Shown: one piece after another, positions 52,333-60,224 of the stretch
Numbering within the stretch: position 1 is the first letter of the stretch
Layout of the letters: each line of letters starts with the position of its first letter
Assembly (NCBI RefSeq): GCF_019968905.1
Contig: NZ_CP079946.1
Coordinates: forward strand, 2,418,001-2,482,000
DNA length: 64,000 bases
Reading direction: 5' to 3'
DNA from: Corallococcus sp. EGB
GTDB taxonomy: Bacteria > Myxococcota > Myxococcia > Myxococcales > Myxococcaceae
The notes under the pieces: model-generated
The model's database searches: none
What the model saw: only the letters and a program-made list of their open reading frames with translations
Told to the model about the DNA's origin: nothing
Translations under genes and position numbers: made by a program

Positions 52333-54572
52333 GCTGCATCCAGGAGCACGAGTTCACCGTCGGGTACCTCTTCTGCGGCGCGGGCGTCGGTGCGTACGGC
52401 GCGGACTGCGCCCAGGTGGAGGTGGACGGCCACCGCGCCACCGTCCGCAACGTGGGCGGCATCGACTTCGAGCAGGAGCGCTGCGACACGTTCACGAAGC
52501 TGACGGGCGCGAAGTCTCTCTGTGCGGACATCGGACGCATGCGCCCGCGCGAGCTGCGCGCATTCTTCGGCGAGCGCGCGCCCTACTTCATGAAGTGGAG
52601 CCCGCCCTGCAAGGGCGCTTCCCGGCTCACTTCGAAGGAGCGCGCGGCGACGAAGAAGTACCAGGACATGAACCGGCTCGCGGTGAAAGCCGCGCGCAAG
52701 GTGCTGGCGGCGTGGCAGGGCGACGCGCGCCCCGTCATGGTCGTCATCGAGAACGTGCCGGCGTACCGGCACCGCTGCCCGGAGAACCTCGCGGAGGTGC
52801 TGCGCCTGGGCCGCCGCGCGGGCTACGAGGTGTCCGTCGTCGAGCACGACCTGGGCGAGGAGGCGGGGCTGGCTCAGCGCCGCCAGCGCCTCACTATCTG
52901 CTGGCGCGACGCGAAGCGCTGCCCGGTGCCGGTGGCGATGCCCAACAAGAAACGCCTGCGCGGCGTGGGTGAGGTGCTCGGGCCGCTGCCCTTCCCGGAT
53001 GACCCGCGCGCGGGGAAGCACCACCGCCTGCCGAAGATTGAGTGGCTGAACGCGGTGCGCCTGGCGCTCGTTCCGCCGGGCGGGGACTGGCGGGACTTGC
53101 CGCCGCGTGGGGGCGTGGTGGCGTGGCTGGAGGCGCGCGGGCTGTGGCCGGCGGGCGTGGACACGAGCCCCTTCCGTGCCCTGGTGGAGGAGCAGCTCGG
53201 CACGCCAGTGCAGCCGGGCCAGCAGCGCCGCGAGGTGCACCGGCGGCACCCGGTGCAGGCCTGGGCGGAGCCGGCGCCCACGGTGTCCGGGCCTGGGGGC
53301 GCGGGGCTGTGCGCGGTGGAGGACCCTCGTCCCTTGGACGCGCTCGGACTCGGGCACTCCCCGCGGCGGGGCGCTGAGGGCGTGACGGCCTGGGACGGCC
53401 CGGCGCCCACGGTGCGCGGCGTCGCCCGGCACGACAACGGCGGCGCGGCCGTGGCCGACCCGCGCGCGCTGGAGGGGGTGTCCCTCACGCACGCACGGGG
53501 CGAGCGCTTCGCGGACCAGTACCGCGTGCAGGACTGGGCCGCCCCAGGCAAGACGGTGACGGGCGCCACGGACGTCCAGGCCGGCGCGGCTGTGGTGGCT
53601 GACGCCCGCCCCCTGGACGCGCTGGCGCTGCGCGCGGACGGCCGCGCGGGTACCTGCGGCGTCATCGACTGGCGCGAGCCCGCGGGCACCGTCATCGGCA
53701 TGCCCTACGTCTCCGGCGGTAGCACGCCCGTCTCCGTGGCGGATCCGCGCCTGGACGGCATCGCCATGGGGGCGGACAACCCCCTGCGCCACCGGAACAA
53801 GTACGCGGTGACGGACTGGGCCGGGCCTGCGGGCACGGTGACCGCCGCCACGCGCCCCGGTAGTGGTGCACCCGCCGTGGGGGACCAGCGCGTCCTTGAG
53901 CTCGTCGGCCTGGGCCAGACGGCCGCGGGCGCGGACAGCTACCACGGTCGCCCCGGACTCTTCGGAGTCATGGACGAGCGCGCCCCGGCGCCCACCGTCT
54001 CCGGCTCCGCGACGGTGAGCAGCAGCAACACGCCGGCCGCGCTCGCGGACTCGCGCGCCGCGGCGGCACTCGACGCGCTGGGCGTCGGGCCCACCTGCCG
54101 CAACGGCTTCTACGGCGTGTTGGAGTGGGACTCTCCGGCACGCACGGTGACGGGGAGCCTCCAGGTGGACAACGGCTCCGCGGCCATCGCGGACCCGCGT
54201 CCCGCGCCCCGGCCCGTCATCAGCATCCACCTGGCCCTGGCGCTGCTCGCCGAGGGCTGGGAGCCGCCCAAGGGGGCGCTGGCCCCGGCCATTCTCTCGC
54301 CGCTTTCGGGCTGCTGGCACCGGCCGCTCACGACGCTGGAGTTGGCCGTCCTCCAGGGACTGCCGCCGGTGGTGGACGGGATGCCGCTGGAGTTCGTCTC
54401 CTCCAGCGACGCCCGCGTGCGCAGCATGGTGGGCGACGGCATCCCGGCGGGCGGCGCCCTCGTGTGGCAGGAGGAGCAGCTCCTCGCCGCGTTGAAGTCG
54501 AAGCTGGGCCACGGCTGGTCGCTGGTGAGCGACTTCTGGTTCCGCCCGGGCTTTGAGGGGTACGCGGCATGA
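52329..54572 (+). CDS. DNA cytosine-C5 methyltransferase with seven tandem internal repeats
   Basis: A 747-residue C5-MTase. Motif I is VGYLFCGAGVGAYG (11-24), motif IV with catalytic cysteine is WSPPCKGAS (Cys94), motif VI is VIENVPAY (139-146), motif VIII is LAQRRQRL (181-188), motif IX is RPLTTLELAVLQGLP near 665, and motif X is SMVGDGIPAGGAL. Between VIII and IX sits a very long region with seven copies of a ~45-residue unit: G-V-x-D-W-x-x-P-A-x-T-V-T-G, then A-x-x-V-A-D-P-R, then L-D-A-L-G-L-G. ATG 52329 overlaps the previous gene. It may protect phage DNA from host restriction. Confidence 0.9.
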   Translation: MSCIQEHEFTVGYLFCGAGVGAYGADCAQVEVDGHRATVRNVGGIDFEQERCDTFTKLTGAKSLCADIGRMRPRELRAFFGERAPYFMKWSPPCKGASRLTSKERAATKKYQDMNRLAVKAARKVLAAWQGDARPVMVVIENVPAYRHRCPENLAEVLRLGRRAGYEVSVVEHDLGEEAGLAQRRQRLTICWRDAKRCPVPVAMPNKKRLRGVGEVLGPLPFPDDPRAGKHHRLPKIEWLNAVRLALVPPGGDWRDLPPRGGVVAWLEARGLWPAGVDTSPFRALVEEQLGTPVQPGQQRREVHRRHPVQAWAEPAPTVSGPGGAGLCAVEDPRPLDALGLGHSPRRGAEGVTAWDGPAPTVRGVARHDNGGAAVADPRALEGVSLTHARGERFADQYRVQDWAAPGKTVTGATDVQAGAAVVADARPLDALALRADGRAGTCGVIDWREPAGTVIGMPYVSGGSTPVSVADPRLDGIAMGADNPLRHRNKYAVTDWAGPAGTVTAATRPGSGAPAVGDQRVLELVGLGQTAAGADSYHGRPGLFGVMDERAPAPTVSGSATVSSSNTPAALADSRAAAALDALGVGPTCRNGFYGVLEWDSPARTVTGSLQVDNGSAAIADPRPAPRPVISIHLALALLAEGWEPPKGALAPAILSPLSGCWHRPLTTLELAVLQGLPPVVDGMPLEFVSSSDARVRSMVGDGIPAGGALVWQEEQLLAALKSKLGHGWSLVSDFWFRPGFEGYAA
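53248..54200 (+). repeat. seven tandem protein repeats in the methyltransferase
   Basis: The unit centred on W-x-x-P-A-x-T-V-T-G recurs with its tryptophan codon at 53262, 53391, 53535, 53670, 53817, 53976 (Glu replaces Trp) and 54126. Spacings are 43, 48, 45, 49, 53 and 50 codons. Each unit ends with A-x-x-V-A-D-P-R-like residues. The copies are clearly diverged at DNA level, so expansion is not recent. Confidence 0.85.
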
Positions 54573-54952
54573 GCGCGCCCACGCCCGCCATGACGGCGCT
54601 GGAGCAGGCCCGCGCCCTCGTCACCCGCCACCGCTTCCGCTGCGCCGGGGAGTCCCTCCTTCAGGAGGCGCTCGCCCAGGTGCTGACGGAGGCGGGCATC
54701 CCCTTTCAGCGCGAGGTGCGGCTGGGGGAAGCGGGCCGCATCGACTTCCTGCTGTCGGAAGCCCACGTCGGCCTCGAAGTGAAGGTGGACGGGGGCCTGT
54801 CCGAGGTCACCCGCCAGCTTCTGCGCTACGCCGAGAGGGAGGACGTCCACGCCCTCCTGCTCGTCACCACCCGCAGCCGCCACGACAGCTTGCCGGCCCT
54901 CATGCAGGGCAAGCCCGTGCGCGTCGCCGTGTTGAGGGGAGGCCTGCTGTGA
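54569..54952 (+). CDS. PD-(D/E)XK-type endonuclease-like protein
   Basis: A 127-residue protein with ATG overlapping the methyltransferase stop. The core is EVRLGEAGRIDFLLSEAHVG then LEVKVDGGLSEVTRQLLRYA, giving the pattern of an acidic residue in a strand (IDF), then E-x-K (LEVKV), as in PD-(D/E)XK enzymes. The tail LLLVTTRSRHDSLP also fits nucleases of this fold. It lies between methyltransferase and SNF2 helicase. Role could be recombination or resolution, or a companion to the methyltransferase. Confidence 0.75.
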   Translation: MSAPTPAMTALEQARALVTRHRFRCAGESLLQEALAQVLTEAGIPFQREVRLGEAGRIDFLLSEAHVGLEVKVDGGLSEVTRQLLRYAEREDVHALLLVTTRSRHDSLPALMQGKPVRVAVLRGGLL

Positions 54953-56673
54953 AGACGTACGGGACGGTGCGCCTGGAGGCGCGGAAGCTGGGCAGCCGCG
55001 GTGGTGAGCGGCCCGCGTGGGTGGTGCAGGCGGAGCCCCACGTGGCCCTGCGCCTGAAGCGCGTCTTCGACCGCATCAACAAGGGTGACGTCGGCGAAGT
55101 CCTCCTGGCTGCCACCGCGGAGACGGCGCGGGAGCTGGACTGGTTCCTGGAGCGCTACCCCATGGAGGTGGTGGGGAAGGAGGCGAAGGACTTCCTCCGG
55201 CACGGCGCGCGCGAGCACGCACGGCGCGAGGCGCAGGTGGCGGAGCTGCTGGCGGCCGAGTACCAGGCGCCCGACTTCGCGATGAATGTCCCGCCCCGGG
55301 AGTACCAGCGGAAGGCAGCGGACATGTGGCTGCGACTGCAGCGGCTGTTGCTCGCGGACGACGTTGGCCTGGGGAAGACGGCCTCCGCGCTGACGGGCTT
55401 CACGGACGCGCGCACGCTGCCGGCCGTGGTGGTGACGCTGACGCACCTGCCCCGGCAGTGGCAGCGCGAGCTGGCGCGCTTCCTGCCGCGCCTGCGCGTG
55501 CACGTGGCGAAGCGCGCGACGCCGGAGGACGTCACCCGGGGGCGCGGCGGGCGGAAGCTGCCGTGGCCGGACGTCCTCGTCCTCAACTACCACAAGCTGT
55601 CCGGCTGGGCGGACACGCTGGCCAACGCGGGCGTGCGCTCTATCGTCTTCGACGAGTGCCAGGAGCTGCGGCGCGGGCCGGAGTCGGACAAGTACCGGGC
55701 CGCCCACTACCTGGCGGAGCGCACGCCCTTCGTCATCGGCCTGTCCGCCACCCCCATCTACAACTACGGCGGGGAGATGTTTCACGTCCTCGACGCCATC
55801 AAACCCGGCGTCCTGGGCACGCGTGAGGAGTTCAGCCGGGAGTGGTGCACCGGCGTGGACGACAAGCTCAACTTCAAGGACCCGCGCGCCTTCGGCACGT
55901 ACCTGCGCGACGCGGGACTCATGCTGCGCCGCACGCGGCAGGACGTCGGGCGGGAGCTGCCGTCCCTCTCGCGCGATGTGCACACCGTCGAGTCGGACAC
56001 GCGGGTGCTCGACGAGGTGCAGGACAAGGCCGCGGAGCTCGCCCGCATCATCCTCGCCCAGGGCGGGGTGAAGCCGGAGGAGCGGCTCCACGCGTCCGGG
56101 GAGCTGTCCTGGCGCCTGCGGCAGGCCACCGGCATCGCGAAGGCGCCCTTCGTCGCCGAGTTCGTCCGCATGCTGGTGGAAAACGGCGAGCGCGTGCTGC
56201 TCTACGGCTGGCACCACGAGGTGTACAGCATCTGGCGGGAGCGGCTCGCGGAGTACTCCCCGGCCATCTTCACCGGCCAGGAGAGCCCCGCGCAGAAGGA
56301 GGAGCAGGCCCAGCGCTTCAAGTCGGGCCAGACGCCCATCCTCATCATGTCGCTGCGCGCGGGCGCGGGCCTCGACGGCCTCCAGCACTGCTGCCGCACG
56401 GTGGTGTTCGGCGAGCTGGACTGGAGTCCCGGCGTGCACGAGCAGGCGTGCGGCCGCGTCCACCGCGACGGCCAGCCGGACCCTGTCATGGCCTACTTCC
56501 TGGTGTCCGACTCCGGCTCCGACCCGGTGGTGGCGGATGTCCTCGGCATCAAGCGCAACCAGATGGAGGGCATCCGCGATCCGCAGGCCAGCCTCATGGA
56601 GCGGCTGGAGACGGACGAGGGGCGCGTGCGGAAGCTGGCCGAGGCCTTCCTGAAGAACCGGAGGGCGGCGTGA
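54949..56673 (+). CDS. SNF2-family DNA helicase/translocase
   Basis: A 574-residue SF2 ATPase. GTG 54949 overlaps the nuclease stop. Walker A is LLADDVGLGKTASAL near 135-148; the DEAD-box counterpart is IVFDECQEL near 233; motif III is VIGLSATP near 262. The C-terminal RecA lobe has LLYGWHHEVYS, SLRAGAGLDGLQ and HEQACGRVHRDGQ (motif VI). It probably acts in phage DNA replication or recombination. The first 115 residues are an unassigned helical region. Confidence 0.92.
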   Translation: MKTYGTVRLEARKLGSRGGERPAWVVQAEPHVALRLKRVFDRINKGDVGEVLLAATAETARELDWFLERYPMEVVGKEAKDFLRHGAREHARREAQVAELLAAEYQAPDFAMNVPPREYQRKAADMWLRLQRLLLADDVGLGKTASALTGFTDARTLPAVVVTLTHLPRQWQRELARFLPRLRVHVAKRATPEDVTRGRGGRKLPWPDVLVLNYHKLSGWADTLANAGVRSIVFDECQELRRGPESDKYRAAHYLAERTPFVIGLSATPIYNYGGEMFHVLDAIKPGVLGTREEFSREWCTGVDDKLNFKDPRAFGTYLRDAGLMLRRTRQDVGRELPSLSRDVHTVESDTRVLDEVQDKAAELARIILAQGGVKPEERLHASGELSWRLRQATGIAKAPFVAEFVRMLVENGERVLLYGWHHEVYSIWRERLAEYSPAIFTGQESPAQKEEQAQRFKSGQTPILIMSLRAGAGLDGLQHCCRTVVFGELDWSPGVHEQACGRVHRDGQPDPVMAYFLVSDSGSDPVVADVLGIKRNQMEGIRDPQASLMERLETDEGRVRKLAEAFLKNRRAA

Positions 56674-57332
56674 GCCCCTGCGACGCCCCCATGCGCGTCC
56701 CCATCTTCGGCGTCACCGCGCCGCAGCCGTGGGCCTGGTCCGTCCAGGTCCGCAACGCGCCGGTGCTCAACCTGCACCGGGCCCCGCCGACGGATGTGCT
56801 GGGCGCCTACGTCGCGGTGTGCGCGGCGGCGGAGTACGTGCCGGAGCTCAAGGGCTGGATGGCCTCGCCCTCCGGCCCGGGCGTCAGCGCCCCGCCCGCG
56901 GACGAACTGCCAACGTGCGCGGTGATGGCGGTGGCGCGTGTCGCCGCGGTGTCGCTGTGGCCGGACGGCGAGCGGCAGTCGCGCTGGTACGTGGGCCCGG
57001 TGGGGCTGTGGCTGGAGGACGTGGTGGCGCTGCCGGAGCCGGTGGCCTGCGAGCCCGGCCCGGCGGACACGCTGTGGGAGGTGCCCGCGCCGGTGCTGGC
57101 CCGCGTGCGCCTCGCCTTCGGCGCCGTCGTCCAGGCGGACACGGCGCGCTGGGCGGCCTACGAGGACCTGGCCGCGCGCTCCGGGGGCCGTGAGCCCGCA
57201 AGCCTCCGCGACCGAGTCCTCCGGAAGTGCAGCTGCCGGCGCGCGATGACGAAGTGCCCCACGTGCCGTGCCTGGCGCTGCACTGCGCCCGGGTGCCCGC
57301 CGCACACCTGCGCCACGGGGGGGTCGCCTTGA
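56670..57332 (+). CDS. ASCH-like domain protein with C-terminal zinc ribbon
   Basis: A 220-residue protein from GTG 56670 (overlapping the SNF2 stop). The start VPIFGVTAPQPWAWSVQVRN is typical of ASCH domains (PUA-like fold; RNA- or DNA-binding or modifying). A cysteine cluster near the end (RKCSCRRAMTKCPTCRAWRC) forms a likely zinc-binding site. The next gene starts at TTG inside its stop codon. Confidence 0.7.
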   Translation: MSPCDAPMRVPIFGVTAPQPWAWSVQVRNAPVLNLHRAPPTDVLGAYVAVCAAAEYVPELKGWMASPSGPGVSAPPADELPTCAVMAVARVAAVSLWPDGERQSRWYVGPVGLWLEDVVALPEPVACEPGPADTLWEVPAPVLARVRLAFGAVVQADTARWAAYEDLAARSGGREPASLRDRVLRKCSCRRAMTKCPTCRAWRCTAPGCPPHTCATGGSP

Positions 57333-57592
57333 GCCGGTGCCGCCTACCCACCGTCGTCTGCGAGGACTGCGGCGCCCCGCGCATGGGCGCTGTCACCGCC
57401 GCTGGCCTGCCCGCGCCCCACGCACCGCGCGTGGCCTCAGAGTCCGTGCGCGCGAAGCACCCGGGCCCCTGGCCCACCTGCGGCCACGGCGTCGCGGCGC
57501 TGGCCGACTGCGTGGATCGGCCCGTCCCGCCCGCGTGCTGCCCCCATCCGGAGGCGTCGCCCCTTCTTCCCGTGCAGGACCCCACACCATGA
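57329..57592 (+). CDS. small cysteine-containing phage protein, TTG start
   Basis: Eighty-seven residues if the coupled TTG at 57329 is used; an in-frame frame runs further upstream but has no better start in context. A cysteine pair VVCEDCGAPRMG and later PTCGHG and ACCPHP suggest zinc or structural use. Its stop overlaps the ATG of the next gene. Function unknown. Confidence 0.5.
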   Translation: MSRCRLPTVVCEDCGAPRMGAVTAAGLPAPHAPRVASESVRAKHPGPWPTCGHGVAALADCVDRPVPPACCPHPEASPLLPVQDPTP

Positions 57593-58908
57593 GCATCTGC
57601 CCCACGCCTCCTGCCCGCCGTCGTCGTCGGCCTGTCCCGCCCCCACCTCCGGAGATCGCGGAGGGCGAGCCGGTGCCCCCGGGCATGGTGCGCCTGCTGT
57701 CCGGACAGCTCGTCAGCGAGGAGGAGGCGGCCCAGGTGATTCCCGGCGAGCTGCCGCCCGAGGCGCGCTGGCCCGGTGAGGCCTCGCCCGCGCCGGAGTC
57801 CGACGCGCCCACCTACCGCCACGAGCCCGCGGGGGCGTGCTGCGCGCACACGTTCGACCCCGATGCCCTGCACGATGAGCTGGACGCGCTGCGTGCCCAG
57901 ATGGCCCAGCTGCGCGAGGACCTGGCGCGCAGCGAGGGCCGTGCGGAGGGGCTCGCGCACGCCATCGCGCTGCTGGCCCCGTCCCTCACCGTCCCCGCGC
58001 CTGTCCCTGGCGCGTCCCGTCCCGCTGTCCCCATGGTTGTCCCCCCTGTCCCCGGGGACATGTCCCCCATGTCCCCGGGGACAACAGGGGACATGAAGGG
58101 GGGTAGGGGGGAAGCAGCAGCAACAGCGTCGAAAGACGAAAAGCGGAGAGAGTACGAGAGGTTGAAGAAGCAGAAGCAGAGAGAGAAGAAGCGAGCTGCT
58201 GCTGAAAGCGCGCGCGACGTGTCCCCTGTCCCCTGTCCCCTTGTCCCCGGGGACATGTCCCCTGTCCCCCTGTCCCGAGCCGGAGGGGACACGTCCCCGG
58301 CAGCCCCTGTCCCGGTGGCCCCCGTCGTCCGCAAGGCACCGCCGAAGTGGATGGAGGACGACGCGCCGAGCCCGGACAAGGTGCTCTTCGCGTGGGCGCA
58401 GGAGGAGCGCTGCCGGCGCTTCCCCGGGGCCATCCCCGAGGCACCCCCGCCGGGCTGGGCCACCTGGTACGCGGACGCGCTGGCCGCCGTCGGAGGCGAC
58501 GAGGGGCGCCTGCGCGCGGCCTGGCTGGCGTGGCTGGAGGACGCCTGGGGGCAGGCTCGCCAACCGGTGTGCGCCACGCGGGCCTTCGTCGGACCCGAGG
58601 TGTGGCGCCGGCACGTCCCAGGGCAGGGCGGGGCAGAGGCGGGCAGCGCGGGCATGGCGCAGCTGCCCCCCGCGGAGGCCCGTCGTCGCGCGCAGCTGAG
58701 CGTCGGCCGCGGTGAGGAGCCCAGCGCCCCCTGCGGCACCGGGTGCGGAACGGTGTCCGCCCTGGTGGTGTGGGGGCACCCGCTGTGCCGGGCCTGCGCG
58801 GCACGGCTGGAGGCGGATGTGCCGCGCCTCACGACGGAGAGCGTCTCGGGCTGGGTGGCGTCCCGGGCGCGTGGAGCACTCCCTGCCGCCCAGGAGATGA
58901 GTCCATGA
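57589..58908 (+). CDS. phage replication-like protein carrying an internal iteron cluster
   Basis: A 439-residue protein. The first 145 residues are proline-rich with a heptad-like helix (DELDALRAQMAQLREDLARS). Residues 146-235 are encoded by the palindrome cluster and a basic segment (DEKRREYERLKKQKQREKKR). The C-terminal part from about 245 onward is folded (PPKWMEDDAPSPDKVLFAWA, WATWYADALAAVGGDEGRLR), with a zinc-ribbon-like end (CGTGCGT, then HPLCRACAARLE). Placement after helicase and nuclease genes, with repeats inside, resembles phage replication initiator (O-like) genes. No enzymatic motif is seen, so the role is inferred. Confidence 0.6.
   Translation: MSICPTPPARRRRRPVPPPPPEIAEGEPVPPGMVRLLSGQLVSEEEAAQVIPGELPPEARWPGEASPAPESDAPTYRHEPAGACCAHTFDPDALHDELDALRAQMAQLREDLARSEGRAEGLAHAIALLAPSLTVPAPVPGASRPAVPMVVPPVPGDMSPMSPGTTGDMKGGRGEAAATASKDEKRREYERLKKQKQREKKRAAAESARDVSPVPCPLVPGDMSPVPLSRAGGDTSPAAPVPVAPVVRKAPPKWMEDDAPSPDKVLFAWAQEERCRRFPGAIPEAPPPGWATWYADALAAVGGDEGRLRAAWLAWLEDAWGQARQPVCATRAFVGPEVWRRHVPGQGGAEAGSAGMAQLPPAEARRRAQLSVGRGEEPSAPCGTGCGTVSALVVWGHPLCRACAARLEADVPRLTTESVSGWVASRARGALPAAQEMSP
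58026..58291. repeat. iteron/palindrome cluster: 16 copies of TGTCCCC or its complement
   Basis: Forward TGTCCCC starts at 58026, 58038, 58047, 58061, 58070, 58220, 58227, 58234, 58242, 58256 and 58263. Reverse GGGGACA starts at 58054, 58077, 58087, 58249 and 58285. Three perfect palindromes TGTCCCCGGGGACA lie at 58047-58060, 58070-58083 and 58242-58255. Some copies abut exactly (58220/58227/58234). The two groups flank a purine-rich tract (58094-58218) itself bounded by AGCAGCAGC (58113) and GCTGCTGCT (58195). This is the layout of an origin or multi-site operator within a gene. Confidence 0.8.
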
Positions 58909-59198
58909 AGAGGCGACTCCGCAAACTTCCACCGGGAGATCCGCGCGCCTTCGGGCAGGCGCTCCTCTCGGTCATCGGCGCCGTCCACCTCGTGCCGGAG
59001 CCCCCCGACGTGAGTCCGCTGTTGCGGCATGCCAGGGATTACATGGATGCCCATCCCGAGTGCGACTGGAAGCAGGGGCTGCCGCACAAGCCCGAGCGCG
59101 GCGCGCTCCTCCTCGCGCTGGCCGTGGTGTCTCCGGAGCTGTTGCGAGCGGTGGAGCCCACCTCGCTGTGCATGCTCGGCGTGGCGGGGGAGGCGTGA
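58905..59198 (+). CDS. small hypothetical phage protein
   Basis: Ninety-seven residues, ATG overlapping the previous stop. It is helical (AFGQALLSVIGAVHLVPEPP, LLRHARDYMDAHPECDWKQG). A helix near the C-terminus (GALLLALAVVSPELLRAVEP) is amphipathic. No family is recognised. The stop overlaps the next start by one base (TGATG). Confidence 0.65.
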   Translation: MKRRLRKLPPGDPRAFGQALLSVIGAVHLVPEPPDVSPLLRHARDYMDAHPECDWKQGLPHKPERGALLLALAVVSPELLRAVEPTSLCMLGVAGEA

Positions 59199-59662
59199 TG
59201 GTGCTCCTGGCCTGCGGAAGCAGTGGGCTGACGCTGAACCACCTGCCGGCGCTGCGCGCGTACATGCGGCGCTTCGCCGGCCACGTGGGGATGCGTCTCA
59301 TCCACGGCGCGGGGGACGCGCGGAAGACGGACGAGCCCGAGGCCTTCGGCGCGGACCGCCTCTGGGAGGTGGCCGCCCACCTGGAGTGGCCCTGGTTCCG
59401 CGTGGAGGACGTGGAGCGCTTCCCCGCGGACTGGAAGCGCGACGGCAACCGCGCGGGCCCTCAGCGCAACGAGGCGATGCGGGACGCCCTGCGCGCGCTC
59501 GCCGCCCAGGGCCAGCGCGTGGGCTGGGTGGCTGCGCACACGGACCCGGGGCTGGGGCGCGGGACGCGGCACATGGTGAGCCTGTGCCGCGCCGAGGGCT
59601 GGCCAGGGCGGGCGCTCATCCTGGACAGGGCGGGGCACCTCATCCGCGAGGTGACGTCGTGA
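59198..59662 (+). CDS. SLOG-fold DUF2493-like nucleotide-binding protein
   Basis: A 154-residue protein. It starts with a Rossmann strand and loop (VLLACGSSGLTLNHLPALRA), has LIHGAGDARKTDEPEAFGAD, and then the typical FPADWKRDGNRAGPQRNEAM signature of DUF2493/YspA-like SLOG proteins. The end (HTDPGLGRGTRHMV) fits the same family. SLOG proteins bind nucleotides or nucleotide sugars; in phages their role is unknown, perhaps in sequestering or sensing host signalling nucleotides. Confidence 0.78.
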   Translation: MVLLACGSSGLTLNHLPALRAYMRRFAGHVGMRLIHGAGDARKTDEPEAFGADRLWEVAAHLEWPWFRVEDVERFPADWKRDGNRAGPQRNEAMRDALRALAAQGQRVGWVAAHTDPGLGRGTRHMVSLCRAEGWPGRALILDRAGHLIREVTS

Positions 59663-60012
59663 CGCCCACAGCAGCTCCGCCGCGCCGCCTCTGCATCGCC
59701 GTCCGGACGCCGAAGCGCGGCGCCCGCGAGCGCTGCACGGCGCCGGCGCTGGATGACGCGGACTTCTGCGAGCGGTGCGCAGAGGCGTCCGTGCAGGAGG
59801 GCGAGGCGGACAGCCTCCGGTGCCCCTGGTGCGATGAGTTCGGCGACTTCGCCCACGCCGCGGAGCACCCTGCAACGCAGTGGGTGGACCACCTGGGCCC
59901 TCCTGGCCGGGAGGTGGAGTGTGCGTCCTGCCACTGCAAGTCCTACGTGCTGGAGGCCCGCCTGTGGCTGCGCATCCAGCGCGTCCCGCTGCCCGAGGAG
60001 GTGGAGTCGTGA
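59659..60012 (+). CDS. zinc-ribbon phage protein
   Basis: A 117-residue protein, GTG start inside the SLOG stop. Cysteine pairs occur as FCERCAEA, RCPWCDEFGDF and ECASCHCK, with histidines between (AHAAEHPATQ); two zinc ribbons are likely. The N-terminus is basic. It may bind nucleic acid. No family is recognised. Confidence 0.65.
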   Translation: MTPTAAPPRRLCIAVRTPKRGARERCTAPALDDADFCERCAEASVQEGEADSLRCPWCDEFGDFAHAAEHPATQWVDHLGPPGREVECASCHCKSYVLEARLWLRIQRVPLPEEVES

Positions 60013-60224
60013 CGTCCTGCCGGAAGCACCCCGACATAGACAAGGCGCTGGCTCACGAGAGGGAGCGCGTGGCGGAGCTCTCCGCCCGCGTCCGTCGCCT
60101 CGCCGAGGCACTGGACAGGTACGGCGCCCACCAGCGCGGGTGCCGCCTGCCGCGCACCCACGGGCGGCTCGCCTGCAGTTGTGGCCTGCACGAGCGGATC
60201 CGCGAGGGAGGCGTCCGTCCATGA
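60009..60224 (+). CDS. small phage protein with coiled coil
   Basis: Seventy-one residues from GTG 60009. A helix of heptad character (DKALAHERERVAELSARVRR, LAEALDRYGAH) precedes Cys/His residues (RGCRLPRTHGRLACSCGLHE). Overlaps both neighbours by four bases. Function unknown. Confidence 0.6.
   Translation: MTSCRKHPDIDKALAHERERVAELSARVRRLAEALDRYGAHQRGCRLPRTHGRLACSCGLHERIREGGVRP

Noticed and set aside
54569-56673. A DISARM or BREX defence island
   Set aside because: SNF2 helicase and C5 methyltransferase alone are not enough; there is no DUF1998, PLD nuclease, PglZ or BrxC-like gene, and the context is phage replication and packaging.
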